From positions 1 through 30,495 of the forward strand of contig CAYWTS010000026.1 in NCBI GenBank assembly GCA_964461265.1: DNA of 30,495 nt, in the 5' to 3' direction. This DNA comes from CAYWTS01 sp964461265. Its GTDB lineage: Bacteria; Bacteroidota; Ignavibacteria; Tepidaquicellales; OLB5. Below are positions 1 to 9,114 of this stretch, in pieces. Position 1 is the stretch's first letter. Every line of letters begins with the position of its first letter. The position numbers and the translations under genes are program-made. Under the pieces are notes generated by a model, which worked only from the letters and a program-made list of their open reading frames with translations, was not told the DNA's origin and did no database searches.

Positions 1-25
1 CCTGTTATACAATTATGTCATTTCA

Positions 26-56
26 TTGTAAATCAGGTGTGTAATAAATATATTTG
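26..56 (+). promoter_or_regulatory. Bacteroidota-type promoter of the DUF2723 gene
   Basis: TTG at 26-28 and TATATTTG at 49-56 are separated by exactly 20 bases, matching the -33 TTG / -7 TAnnTTTG architecture of Bacteroidota primary promoters. The predicted start would leave a leader of about 20 bases before the ATG at 82. The same TTG-N20-TAnnTTTG layout recurs upstream of clpC, a signal peptidase gene and sdhC in this window. Seen directly; promoter activity is inferred. Confidence 0.6.
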
Positions 57-81
57 TTTTTAATAAATTTTACATAAAAGA

Positions 82-2904
82 ATGGATTTTAAGAAATTAA
101 ACCGGATAATCGCTTTCTTGATGCTTGCAGTCAGTTCAGCAGTATATTTAATGACAACACAGCCAACACTCTCTTTTTGGGATTGCGGCGAGTTTATTGC
201 AAGCGCCTACACTTTATCGGTTCCCCATCCGCCGGGTGCTCCTTTATGGATATTGATAGGCAAAATTGCCACAATGATTCCTATAAGTTCCGATATAGCT
301 TTCAGGATGAATGCTGCTGCCTGTGTGGCATCGGGATTTACCGTTATGTTCTTATATCTTATAATTGTTATGGTTATTAAGAACTGGAAGGGTGAAGTTA
401 GAACTTCCTGGGATGCAGTAATCGTATATTCTGCTGGTGTTATTGGTGCTTTATCTTACGCATTCTGCGACTCATTCTGGTTTAACGCTACTGAATCAGA
501 AGTGTATTCTCTCGGAACAACATTAGTTGCATTCTGCACATGGATACTGATGCTCTGGTGGGAAAAAGCAGATACTAAGGGAAATGAAAGATATCTGTTT
601 TTATTCTCCTTTATTGTAGGGCTTGCTCTTGGTATTCATCTTCTTGTAGTCCAGGTTGTGCTTGTAGGCGGTGTTATGCTTGCTTACAGGAAAAATAAAG
701 ATATCGATTCTAACTTCGCATGGAAATTCTTTTCGTCACTGATTGTATTTTTTCTTTTCATATTTTTCCTTTACGCAAAAGATGTATCTGTTATTGTACT
801 TGGAATTATGTCGTTGGCAATATTTGGCGGAATGCTTTACTACATTTACAATAAATTCCCGAATTACTTCATATTCTCACTTACTATATTATTATCTGCA
901 TTGGCTTTTATATTAGTTTACCCTGTGATTGTTATAATGTACCCGGGATGGCTTGCAGGAAATATTAAATCGCTTGGTGTAACCGATAACAAATTAGTAG
1001 AAATAATTGCTGTACTGCTAATTCCCGCTTTGATTTACGGTGGATACCGTGCTTATAAAGGCGGAAGGAGAACTATTTCTGTTGCATTATCGTGCATCTT
1101 TTTTGTTTTCATCGGTTATACTATTTATGCAGGTGTAATACTAAGGGCAAACGTTGACAACCTGCCTTTAAACGAAGGCACACCGAAAGACCTGACTACG
1201 CTGGTTTCTTACCTAAGCCGTGAGCAATACGGCGATGCAAAGCACTGGCCCAGACGCTACTCCGAAGACCCTATGCACCGTAAAACATGGACAGGATATA
1301 CAGGCGATTTCGATTTTATGTGGCGTTGGCAGATTAACCATATGTTCAACCGATATCTTGCATGGCAATATATAGGCAGAGCAGGATATATACAGGATAT
1401 GGGAGTTGACTGGAGCAAGCTTTACGGAATTCCATTCCTAATAGGACTCTTCGGATTATTTTATCATTTCAGGAAAGACTGGAAATTTGGTGTAACGTTT
1501 CTATGGATGTTCCTGCTTACAGGAGTATTAAGTGCACTTTACCAGCGTCAGCAGGAACCGCAGCCCCGTGAAAGGGACTACTTTTATACGGGGGCATACT
1601 TTGTTTTTTCGTTATGGATTGGCATAGGTTCTGTCGGCATTTTTGAACTGATTAAAGAAAGTATTAAGAAATCGGTTCCCATAAAGGTTCTGACTTACTT
1701 ATTTATTGTTATCCTTTTTGCATTTATTCCCTTAAATATGATTCGCAACAACTATCATTACCAGGATAGAAGCAAAAGTTACATTCCATTCGACTATGCA
1801 TATAACATTTTACAAAGTGTGGATAAAGACGGTATAGTCTTCACAAATGGAGATAACGATACATTCCCCCTATGGTGTTTGCAGGCAGTTTACGGTATCA
1901 GAACAGACGTTCGTGTAGTTAACCTTAGCTTGCTGAACTTACCATCATATATAAAAGAAATGAAAAACACCATGCCTTATGGTGCGTTAAAAGTTCCCAT
2001 TAATATGCCGGATGCACAAATTGATAAAATTCAGGCTCAGCAGTGGACCGACTATAAGGTTGTTACGGTTAATATACCTCCGGAGGCATATCCTGATTCT
2101 ATGAAGGCAGCCGGTAATACACCTGACAAGTTATCCTGGAAAATGCCTGCCACTATTAATTTTGGAAACACGAAAGCAATTCAGATAAAAGACATTATGA
2201 TGCTTGAAATTATCAGGACGAATAACTGGCAAAGACCGATTTTCTATTCTGCGACCGTTTCTGACGATAACTTTTTAGGGCTGGATGAATACCTTGTTAA
2301 CGAAGGTATGGCACTCAGGCTTCTGCCTTACAAAGCAGGAGGAAACACTCAAATCAGGGTAGATGAACAAAAGATGTACAATAACTTTTTCGAACCTCCA
2401 AAAGAAATATCCAAAACTCAGCAATCCGGTTTTTTGTTCAGAGGTTTAAATGACCCTACTATTTTCTATGATCAAACTGCTTCAATCCCTGTGCAAAATT
2501 ACAGGTCGCAGATAAGACTGCTCGCATATTGGTATATTAATAACAACTTAAACGATAAAGCAGCTGAAGTACTCGATAAAATGGAGCAAATAATGCCAAG
2601 AAAAGTAATCCCTATGGATTACCGTATACAATACGAAATTTCAATGCTATATTACCGCGCCGGCAGGATAGACAGATTCAATGAATATTCATCAGAAGTT
2701 GAAGTGAAAGCAAAAGAAGAACTTGTTAAAAACCCTACTGATATTAATAATTTCTACGGACCCTACAGAATACTACTCGACATTTATGAAGCTAAGAACG
2801 ATTACGTCGGTACGCTCGACATACTACAGAGAATTGACAGAATAGCACCGGGCAGCCCTGAAATAAAAGCAAAGATCGAATCGCTGAAAACAAAAATTAA
2901 ATAA
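82..2904 (+). CDS. DUF2723 (TMEM260-like) multi-pass membrane glycosyltransferase
   Basis: Large integral membrane protein of 940 residues. The N-terminus carries the DUF2723 signature: WDCGEF at 33-38, with D34 and E37 in the place where GT-C enzymes keep catalytic acids, followed by HPPGAPL at 49-55. About a dozen hydrophobic segments follow to about residue 560, with a conserved QEPQPRERDYFYTG stretch near 495-510. After it comes a soluble region with GDNDTFPLW near 593-601, then a helical TPR-like tail from about 790. The family includes human TMEM260, an O-mannosyltransferase, so transfer of a lipid-linked sugar to an exported protein or glycan is likely; donor and acceptor cannot be read from sequence. 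It leads a three-gene glycan block. Family assignment is confident, reaction inferred. Confidence 0.88.
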   Translation: MDFKKLNRIIAFLMLAVSSAVYLMTTQPTLSFWDCGEFIASAYTLSVPHPPGAPLWILIGKIATMIPISSDIAFRMNAAACVASGFTVMFLYLIIVMVIKNWKGEVRTSWDAVIVYSAGVIGALSYAFCDSFWFNATESEVYSLGTTLVAFCTWILMLWWEKADTKGNERYLFLFSFIVGLALGIHLLVVQVVLVGGVMLAYRKNKDIDSNFAWKFFSSLIVFFLFIFFLYAKDVSVIVLGIMSLAIFGGMLYYIYNKFPNYFIFSLTILLSALAFILVYPVIVIMYPGWLAGNIKSLGVTDNKLVEIIAVLLIPALIYGGYRAYKGGRRTISVALSCIFFVFIGYTIYAGVILRANVDNLPLNEGTPKDLTTLVSYLSREQYGDAKHWPRRYSEDPMHRKTWTGYTGDFDFMWRWQINHMFNRYLAWQYIGRAGYIQDMGVDWSKLYGIPFLIGLFGLFYHFRKDWKFGVTFLWMFLLTGVLSALYQRQQEPQPRERDYFYTGAYFVFSLWIGIGSVGIFELIKESIKKSVPIKVLTYLFIVILFAFIPLNMIRNNYHYQDRSKSYIPFDYAYNILQSVDKDGIVFTNGDNDTFPLWCLQAVYGIRTDVRVVNLSLLNLPSYIKEMKNTMPYGALKVPINMPDAQIDKIQAQQWTDYKVVTVNIPPEAYPDSMKAAGNTPDKLSWKMPATINFGNTKAIQIKDIMMLEIIRTNNWQRPIFYSATVSDDNFLGLDEYLVNEGMALRLLPYKAGGNTQIRVDEQKMYNNFFEPPKEISKTQQSGFLFRGLNDPTIFYDQTASIPVQNYRSQIRLLAYWYINNNLNDKAAEVLDKMEQIMPRKVIPMDYRIQYEISMLYYRAGRIDRFNEYSSEVEVKAKEELVKNPTDINNFYGPYRILLDIYEAKNDYVGTLDILQRIDRIAPGSPEIKAKIESLKTKIK

Positions 2905-2931
2905 ATAAATTCTATCTACAATTTATACTAA

Positions 2932-2955
2932 AACAAGGGGTTTTGACCCCTTGTT
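2932..2955 (+). promoter_or_regulatory. Perfect 9-bp hairpin directly before the next start codon
   Basis: AACAAGGGG (2932-2940) and CCCCTTGTT (2947-2955) pair perfectly around a 6-base loop. The hairpin ends 8 bases before the ATG at 2964 and begins 27 bases after the previous stop. No T-run follows, so it is not a classical intrinsic terminator. It could dampen read-through, stabilise the upstream message or modulate initiation of the next gene. Confidence 0.55.
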
Positions 2956-2963
2956 CGTATATT

Positions 2964-4958
2964 ATGGCAAAAGCAAAAGTCAAAAAAAAACATACCACAC
3001 AGCCTAAACTATCCGATAAAAAAATTAATTCAAGCTATATTTACGGAGTATTGTTAATTCTTGCTGTAATTTTTTATTTCTACACTCAGGAATTCAGCTT
3101 TATTCAGGACGATTCATTTATCACCTACCGTTATGTGAAAAACTTTACTGAAGGTATTGGCTTAGTTTTTAATGCAGGTGAGAAAGTTGAAGGTTATACC
3201 TGTTTTTCGTGGATTATACTGCTATCGATTGTAAAAGTAGCAGGGTTCAATTTTATTTCGGCATCTCAAACACTCGGAATTATATTCTCAATCCTTTCAA
3301 TTTATTTTACTTATAAAATATGTTTTGAATTACTAAATGAGATAAAGAACCAAACCGTCCGAATGGTTATTTCCCTTACACCTTCTGTTCTGATAATCTC
3401 AAACGGAGCATTTGCCTACTGGGCCGTTAGCGGTATGGAAACCGGGCTTTTTGCTTTTTTGGTTACACTTGGGATTTATCTGTATTTAATTGAATTTAAA
3501 CCTACTAACAAGAAATTCGAATACTCTTCGATTGTATTTTTACTTGCCTCTTTAACACGCCCTGAAGGCAATTTAATATTTGCACTGACAATATTACACA
3601 GACTCATTTATAATTATTTAAATTCTAAAAACAGCAGTTCAAAGAAAAAATTAATTGACCGAAGAACACTTATTTGGCTTGGAATTTACTTTATACCCGC
3701 ATTACTCTATATGGCATGGAGACTCTGGTATTACGGTTCGTTCTTCCCAAATACATTCTATGCTAAAACCGGCAGTTCGGTTGAATATTTAAAAGCGGGC
3801 GTTGATTATGTAGTAGATTTCTCTAAAACTTACGGTCTTTATGGCATTTTAATATTACTAACACTCTTAAACCTGAGGGAAAAAGCGAAATTTCCGGAGT
3901 ATTTTTACCTTTTGATAGTATTTTTTATATATTCTTTCTACATAATATATATTGGAGGAGATGTACTAAGACCAAACCGGTTTTTTGTACCTGTGATGCC
4001 GGTTTTTTACATTCTTGTTACAGGCGGAATTATACAGCTGACAACAATCATTTTTAAAAATTCCAAAGAAAGTACTATTACCGGAATTGCTTTGGTAACA
4101 TGTATTATTATTGCTTATGTTAGTTACAAGATACCTCACGAATCCATAAAACGTTACAGCGAACTTGAAAACGGATTAGTAGAAAAAATGAAGCTCAGCG
4201 GTTTATGGCTAAAAGATAAACAGCATTCTGCCGGTAAACAGTTAACGGTTGCAGCATCAACTATCGGGGCGGTTTCATACTATTCGGAGACAATTTTAAT
4301 AGACATGCTTGGCTTAACCGATAAAGAAATAGCTCATAATCCCAAGCCAATTGCTGAAATCTCGGAAAATGCTTCAATCGGCTGGAAAGAAAGACAGTAT
4401 AATGTAGATTATGTTCTATCCCGCAAACCCGATTACATATATTTTTCAACTGGTATTAAACCCAGTGCCTTTGCCGAAAGAGGTCTTTTTACATCCGATG
4501 AGTTTATGAAATATTATTACCCGTATTACTTTGTTATAAGAGAACAAAACTTCGGCGATTTTATCTATAAAAGAAAAACAGATACTGAAATATCTTCAGC
4601 AAGGCAAATACCTCTTAACCCTAAATATAAAAAATCGTACGTAAACCTGTATAACCAGGCAATGAATACATCGCGTGATAAAACCAAACTTAATGAAGCC
4701 ATCACTCTATATAATAAATCGGCTGAAGAAGGTCCTTTGAATTTCGGAGCACCTTACCAGATGATAGCAGATATTTACCTAAATTCGAAGAATCTGGATA
4801 AAGCATTTGAGTATTATCAGAAAGCACTGGAAAGAGATGATTATTTAGTAATGGCACATTATGGCTTATACCAGGTTTATTCGCAAAGAGGCGATACTTT
4901 GAATGCAAATTTACAAATAGAGAAAATTAAGAAGTATAATCCGGAGCTGCTTAAATAA
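2964..4958 (+). CDS. AftB/ZomB-like GT-C membrane glycosyltransferase with C-terminal TPR repeats
   Basis: 664 residues from the ATG at 2964. An in-frame TTG at 2943 exists but lies inside the upstream hairpin, so the ATG is preferred. A lysine-rich cytoplasmic N-terminus precedes the first membrane segment. The GT-C acid pair sits in QDDSFITYRYVKN (D49, D50) just after it, followed by GLVFNAGEKVEGYT, the pattern seen in AftB-type arabinofuranosyltransferases and ZomB-like proteins. About ten further membrane helices run to about residue 400. A periplasmic-type domain follows, and the last 80 or so residues form two TPR-like units (AYYQKAL-type spacing around FEYYQKALERDDY). The acceptor is unknown. 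It is probably co-transcribed with its neighbours, making cell-surface glycan or glycoprotein. Confidence 0.8.
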   Translation: MAKAKVKKKHTTQPKLSDKKINSSYIYGVLLILAVIFYFYTQEFSFIQDDSFITYRYVKNFTEGIGLVFNAGEKVEGYTCFSWIILLSIVKVAGFNFISASQTLGIIFSILSIYFTYKICFELLNEIKNQTVRMVISLTPSVLIISNGAFAYWAVSGMETGLFAFLVTLGIYLYLIEFKPTNKKFEYSSIVFLLASLTRPEGNLIFALTILHRLIYNYLNSKNSSSKKKLIDRRTLIWLGIYFIPALLYMAWRLWYYGSFFPNTFYAKTGSSVEYLKAGVDYVVDFSKTYGLYGILILLTLLNLREKAKFPEYFYLLIVFFIYSFYIIYIGGDVLRPNRFFVPVMPVFYILVTGGIIQLTTIIFKNSKESTITGIALVTCIIIAYVSYKIPHESIKRYSELENGLVEKMKLSGLWLKDKQHSAGKQLTVAASTIGAVSYYSETILIDMLGLTDKEIAHNPKPIAEISENASIGWKERQYNVDYVLSRKPDYIYFSTGIKPSAFAERGLFTSDEFMKYYYPYYFVIREQNFGDFIYKRKTDTEISSARQIPLNPKYKKSYVNLYNQAMNTSRDKTKLNEAITLYNKSAEEGPLNFGAPYQMIADIYLNSKNLDKAFEYYQKALERDDYLVMAHYGLYQVYSQRGDTLNANLQIEKIKKYNPELLK

Positions 4959-4970
4959 TATAAACCTCAC

Positions 4971-4987
4971 CCGTGCCACGGCTAAAT
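4971..4987 (+). repeat. Dispersed GTGCCACG palindromic element, copy 1
   Basis: CCGTGCCACGGCTAAAT lies 13 bases after a stop codon. CCGTG and CACGG pair around a single C. The GTGCCACG core recurs at 6122, 15907 (reverse orientation) and 29533, always in short gaps next to stop codons. It looks like a degenerate REP-like repeat. Confidence 0.5.
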
Positions 4988-5014
4988 CATAATAACAGAT
5001 TTAAACTTTAACTA

Positions 5015-6115
5015 TTGTCATATTTTAATTTCAATATTCGTAGAACGAATAGAAGACTAAAAATACTAATCAGTGTTTTATCGGGTATCGGGGATGCATT
5101 AATGTTCTCTCCCGCTTTATCACTTCTGAAAAAAGGATTACCCGGGGCTGAAATAGATTTGCTTGTAATGTTTAAACAGGTTGGTGAACTCTACTGCAAT
5201 AATCCGAATGTTAATACTATTCATTTTATAAACTTCCTCAATCAATCTAAGGTAAAATCTTTTACAGAAGTAATGAAGCTTAGAAAGCATAGATACGATT
5301 ATTTTATCAATACCTATCCTTCTAACAGAAAAGAATACAATATCATCAGTTTTTTAACAGGGGCAAAACACCGGATTGCAGTAAAATACAATCATTATTC
5401 ATATTCAAATTTTCATTTCTTAAACACTGACCTTACAGAAGAAAAAAAAGACCGCCATAACGTTTTACAAAATCTTGACCTTATAAAAAAAATATTACCT
5501 GATATTAAAGATGAAAACGCACCTGCTTATGAAATATTTATTACCGGAGAAGACAGAACTTATGCTGATGAAGTATTAAAAATATTTTCTTCGGAATTCA
5601 GCTTTCTGGCCGGATTTCACGCAGGTTCGGCAGTATTTAAAGGACATATCAATAAAAGATGGGAAGCTGAAAAATTTGCCGAGCTGGCTTTGCTATTAAA
5701 CAAAACGTATAATGCAGGCATATTGATATTCGGTACCGAAAAGGACGTAAACGAAAAGATAAGCAAAGCTGCTAAAGAAATTACATTTTTACCCCCTCTT
5801 ACAACTCTTAACCATACACTCGCATTAATGGAAAAGTGCAGTTTATTTGTATCTAACGATTCGGCTTTAATGCACCTTGCTTCTGCACTGAAAATACCGA
5901 CAGCTGCAATATTCGGCTATACAAATTACGAAGAGCTTAAACCCTGGAAATCAAAACATATAATTGTTCGTAAAGAGCTTGAGTGCAGCCCCTGTTTCTT
6001 TAATTCCCCAAAACCGGTAAAATGCATTTATAAAAACGAAGAAATGTTTAAGTGCATAAAAGAAATAAGTATCGATGAGGTGTTTAAGGCATGTAAACAA
6101 CTTCTTGGTAATTAA
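5015..6115 (+). CDS. Glycosyltransferase family 9 (ADP-heptose:LPS heptosyltransferase-like)
   Basis: 366 residues with the GT-B fold of GT9 enzymes, which add heptose or related sugars from nucleotide donors to lipopolysaccharide core. The N-terminal acceptor-side motif GIGDALMFSPAL is at 24-35. The C-terminal donor half has FHAGSA at 201-206, a KRW motif near 214-216, and SNDSALMHLAS at 280-290, the counterpart of the classical GNDSGPMHLA. A cysteine-rich end (C324, C327, C337, C347) is typical of this family. The start must be the TTG at 5015 or another non-ATG codon, because the first in-frame ATG (residue 30) would cut into the conserved motif. It lies 56 bases behind the membrane glycosyltransferase and is probably in its operon. 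Exact sugar unknown. Confidence 0.88.
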   Translation: MSYFNFNIRRTNRRLKILISVLSGIGDALMFSPALSLLKKGLPGAEIDLLVMFKQVGELYCNNPNVNTIHFINFLNQSKVKSFTEVMKLRKHRYDYFINTYPSNRKEYNIISFLTGAKHRIAVKYNHYSYSNFHFLNTDLTEEKKDRHNVLQNLDLIKKILPDIKDENAPAYEIFITGEDRTYADEVLKIFSSEFSFLAGFHAGSAVFKGHINKRWEAEKFAELALLLNKTYNAGILIFGTEKDVNEKISKAAKEITFLPPLTTLNHTLALMEKCSLFVSNDSALMHLASALKIPTAAIFGYTNYEELKPWKSKHIIVRKELECSPCFFNSPKPVKCIYKNEEMFKCIKEISIDEVFKACKQLLGN

Positions 6116-6121
6116 CTATTA

Positions 6122-6245
6122 GTGCCACGACCTTTAGACCGTGGATAAGATAATTAATTAAATAGTGACTTTAGACACCCCGAATATTCCGTTGGCTAAA
6201 GCCCAAATATTTTTGGTTATTTACTCCACGGCATAAATGCCGGAG
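6122..6245. repeat. Cluster of palindromic REP-like remnants
   Basis: Most of the 255-base gap 6116-6370 is explained by this cluster. It holds GTGCCACGACC...GACCGTGG (6122-6144, outer stem CCACG/CGTGG), the palindrome GGCTAAAGCC (6194-6203), and CTCC-AC-GGCAT-AA-ATGCC-GGAG (6224-6245), a two-part hairpin. The pieces share CCACGG and CTAAA/TTTAG words with the copies at 4971 and 29533. No transposase is nearby. The remaining 6246-6370 is AT-rich with nothing recognisable. Confidence 0.5.
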
Positions 6246-6370
6246 CTAATAAAATTCATTTAGTAACAGTTTCTCAAAAAGAGTTCATTAGGCAGCGGTT
6301 TTTTTAGTACGAAAAGGTAAACTTAAATCAATTAATAGTTATAGCACGAACTTTATAGCAGGAATTTTAA

Positions 6371-8338
6371 TTAATCAAAAAAATACCAAGTAATCCAGAA
6401 CCGTGAAATAAACCTGAACAATCCTCCTCTGTCAATATTCGGATAAATTGATGTACTGTATGATATCCTGTCAAGTAAATTCTCGAATGCCAGACCGAAA
6501 TTTGCCTTATCTATTTTAGCTATTATAAAAAAATCTAAAGTAAAATCACGATCAACCTTAATATTTATATATCTCGAAGCTGTGCTATCGTAAATTTGGT
6601 CGTTAAAAGAGTTATAAAATCCATTATAAAAAGAAGCAAAATAATCACCCCAGAAACGGGTATTTAAACCTACTTTTAAATCTAATTTTTTATTAAAAAA
6701 GTAATTTCTGTAACTTATAATAACCGAACCGAATTGTTTGGGAATAGTATTGTAGAAATCTGAGGATGAAATATTGTTAATATTTAAATTAGCATTTATA
6801 TTAATATTAAATAAATCAGCTTTTAAGTTAAAATTGAATCCGTTATTGTTTTTATTTTCAGGTGTAGAGTTACCAAATAAGATTATTCCGTTATTCACTA
6901 TATTAAATTTAAAATAATATTCAGCTAACACCTCTAAAAAGCTCTTCTTAAGTTTAATACTGCCCTTTAATATATCAAATTTTACCCGTGAAGCAGGACC
7001 GTGTAAAAAATAATCATTATAAGATGGCAATTTATATACATGATGGTATTCCCCGTACAATATAAAACCAGCGGAATCTTTTGTATTTATTACAAGCATA
7101 GGTTTTATACCGTATTCATTGTAAAATTCATCGCTGATATATTTAAATCTGGCTGTTTTAGCATAAACGTTTAATTTAAACATGCCTGCATCACCTGTCA
7201 CCGATTGTTTTAAAAATATTCTCTCAGAACGGTTTAAAGAAAATAAATTAGTTTTTATTAAGTCTTTATTATATTCAGTTTCGGTTGTTGAAGTTATTTT
7301 TAATGATTTAGTAATATTAAAACCATAAACAAGGTTAAGTTTTGCTCCGTAATCTATCCAATGGGAATTATCTTTAATCAGGATTCCGTTTGGTGTGGGT
7401 CGGTTTTCTTCATCTCTGTATTCACGGAACATATTGCTTGTAAATAACTGCAATTTTAAGTAATCATCCTTCTTTTTTGATGTCTTAAAAATTACTCCTA
7501 AATCAATATCAAATCGTGTTCTTATTTCGTAAGCATCGGGATTTCTGACCACCGCAATGCTGTTCATCAACGAATCATTATTATTTATATTGTTTTTTAG
7601 CGGATCTAATCCCCCGTTTAAGCCGCGTTGTATCTTAGTATAATTAACATACAGAAATGAATTAAATATTTTACTGCCTATATAATTTAAATGGAACCTG
7701 CCCTGCCATTTATCAAAATCGGAATTTATATATTTCCCGTCATACGAATGCTTTGTAATCCCGAAATTGAAATTGAACTTACCAAAAAAGTTTTTATGGA
7801 AATTTCCGTTCAGATAGTTATGTTCGTAACGGTCTAATGTGTAACTGATTTCCGTAAATGGCCTGTTTCTGTATATCTGCCTTTCTATAACGTTTACACT
7901 TACGGGATATTTGTATTGTGAAGATCCGAAACCGTTGGTTTCAATTACATCAATCTCATTTGCAGAAATTAAATTTAAATCCGGCAAACCGTCAAGCAAG
8001 TCATTCATCAGTCTATCGTTTTTTATTAATGCAATAAATTTTGCATCAAGCTGGTTATATGTTAGCGGATTTACCTGTCCGATATCCATATATTTCAGGT
8101 AAAAACCGGGCAGATACTGAAATAGCTGCTCGATGCTTTTTAAAGGCAGCCAGAGTATAGTATTACGTGAAACAGTGTCAGGATTTATATTTTCGATTAA
8201 ACGGTAAGTTAATTTACTGAGTATAATCTCCTGTTTTTTGGGAATAGTATCAGACTTAATTTTAGTCTTGACAGAATCCTGTGAATACGCATTAATAATA
8301 AGAAAACAAAGCAGAACAATTTCAGCTAATCTTTTCAT
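6371..8338 (-). CDS. Outer-membrane beta-barrel with TonB-plug-like N-domain, linked to lolD
   Basis: 655 residues with a signal peptide (MKRLAEIVLLCFLIINAYSQ, cut near residue 20). Residues about 65-155 resemble a reduced TonB-receptor plug: LFQYLPGF, then a segment like IALIKNDRLMNDLLDGLPDLNLISANEIDVIE, split here by function rather than by gap. From about 160 on, alternating aromatic and polar strands suggest a large barrel, and the chain ends ITWYFFD with the terminal aromatic expected for BAM-dependent insertion. No N-terminal carboxypeptidase-like domain or clear TonB box is visible. It starts 7 bases after the lolD stop, so it is almost certainly co-transcribed with the lipoprotein exporter. 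It could be a putative-porin-family protein or a degenerate TonB receptor; substrate unknown. Confidence 0.72.
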   Translation of the reverse strand: MKRLAEIVLLCFLIINAYSQDSVKTKIKSDTIPKKQEIILSKLTYRLIENINPDTVSRNTILWLPLKSIEQLFQYLPGFYLKYMDIGQVNPLTYNQLDAKFIALIKNDRLMNDLLDGLPDLNLISANEIDVIETNGFGSSQYKYPVSVNVIERQIYRNRPFTEISYTLDRYEHNYLNGNFHKNFFGKFNFNFGITKHSYDGKYINSDFDKWQGRFHLNYIGSKIFNSFLYVNYTKIQRGLNGGLDPLKNNINNNDSLMNSIAVVRNPDAYEIRTRFDIDLGVIFKTSKKKDDYLKLQLFTSNMFREYRDEENRPTPNGILIKDNSHWIDYGAKLNLVYGFNITKSLKITSTTETEYNKDLIKTNLFSLNRSERIFLKQSVTGDAGMFKLNVYAKTARFKYISDEFYNEYGIKPMLVINTKDSAGFILYGEYHHVYKLPSYNDYFLHGPASRVKFDILKGSIKLKKSFLEVLAEYYFKFNIVNNGIILFGNSTPENKNNNGFNFNLKADLFNININANLNINNISSSDFYNTIPKQFGSVIISYRNYFFNKKLDLKVGLNTRFWGDYFASFYNGFYNSFNDQIYDSTASRYINIKVDRDFTLDFFIIAKIDKANFGLAFENLLDRISYSTSIYPNIDRGGLFRFISRFWITWYFFD

Positions 8339-8345
8339 TAATTAT

Positions 8346-9023
8346 CTATATTATTCTTCCGTCAACAATTTTTAAGGTTCTGTCTGTCATAGAAGCAAAT
8401 TTTTCGTTATGAGTAACGATAACAAATGTCTGGTTGTATTTTTTTCTTAAATTCAGCATAAGTTTCATAACCTCCTCGCTTGTATGCGTATCGAGGTTAC
8501 CGGTGGGTTCATCGGCAAGTATAACTTTCGGTCTGTTGATAAGAGCTCTTGCAATTGCAACACGCTGTGCCTCTCCTCCCGATAGTTCAGCAGGTTTATG
8601 CTGAATCCTTTCACTTAGTCCTACATCTTTTAAAATATTAGTTGCATCTTCAGTCACATCCTTTAATGTTTTTCCTGAAATCATTGCTGCAATTGCAACA
8701 TTTTCAAGCGCAGTAAATTCAGGTAAAAGATGGTGAAACTGAAAAACAAATCCGATCTTTGTGTTACGGAATTTGGATAGTCTGTCGCTGCTTAGCTCGA
8801 ATACCCTTTCACCTTCATACAATACCTCACCTGATGTAGGTGAGTCCAGAGTACCTATCAGGTGGAGCAAAGTACTCTTGCCAGCACCGGATGGTCCAAC
8901 CAGTGAAGCTATTTCACCCTCTGAAATCTGTAAATTAATTCCGTTAAGGACTCGTAAATACTTACCCTTTGAAACTTCATATTCTTTTACTAAATCTTTT
9001 ACTTCAATTAGAATATTGCTCAT
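8346..9023 (-). CDS. lolD: LolD, ATPase of the lipoprotein-releasing ABC transporter
   Basis: 225-residue ABC ATPase of the LolD/MacB class. It powers release of lipoproteins from the inner membrane for delivery to the outer membrane. All nucleotide-binding elements are intact: Walker A GPSGAGKST at 43-51, Q-loop followed by the LolD-like FQFHHLLPEFTALENV from about 94, signature LSGGE at 147-151, Walker B VILADEP at 167-173, and H-loop H205. It lies 91 bases behind the permease gene and 7 bases ahead of an outer-membrane protein gene on the same strand. No Shine-Dalgarno is visible before the ATG. MacB-type or other FtsE-like export is the alternative, but the adjacent permease favours Lol. 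Confidence 0.93.
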   Translation of the reverse strand: MSNILIEVKDLVKEYEVSKGKYLRVLNGINLQISEGEIASLVGPSGAGKSTLLHLIGTLDSPTSGEVLYEGERVFELSSDRLSKFRNTKIGFVFQFHHLLPEFTALENVAIAAMISGKTLKDVTEDATNILKDVGLSERIQHKPAELSGGEAQRVAIARALINRPKVILADEPTGNLDTHTSEEVMKLMLNLRKKYNQTFVIVTHNEKFASMTDRTLKIVDGRII

Positions 9024-9114
9024 ATTTTCTATTATTTAAGTAACGCAGGCATAAAGTCTGCAGTTATAATAATTCTGTTTTATCATTTTTGTAAATTCAT
9101 AATTATCCGTTAAA

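Noticed and set aside
2943..2963. TTG start for the AftB-like protein
   Set aside because: It lies inside the 9-bp hairpin and adds seven atypical residues; the ATG at 2964 followed by MAKAKVKKK is more natural.
6371..8338. A full TonB-dependent receptor with import function
   Set aside because: No N-terminal carboxypeptidase-like domain and no clear TonB box; only a reduced plug-like segment is visible, so import is not claimed.
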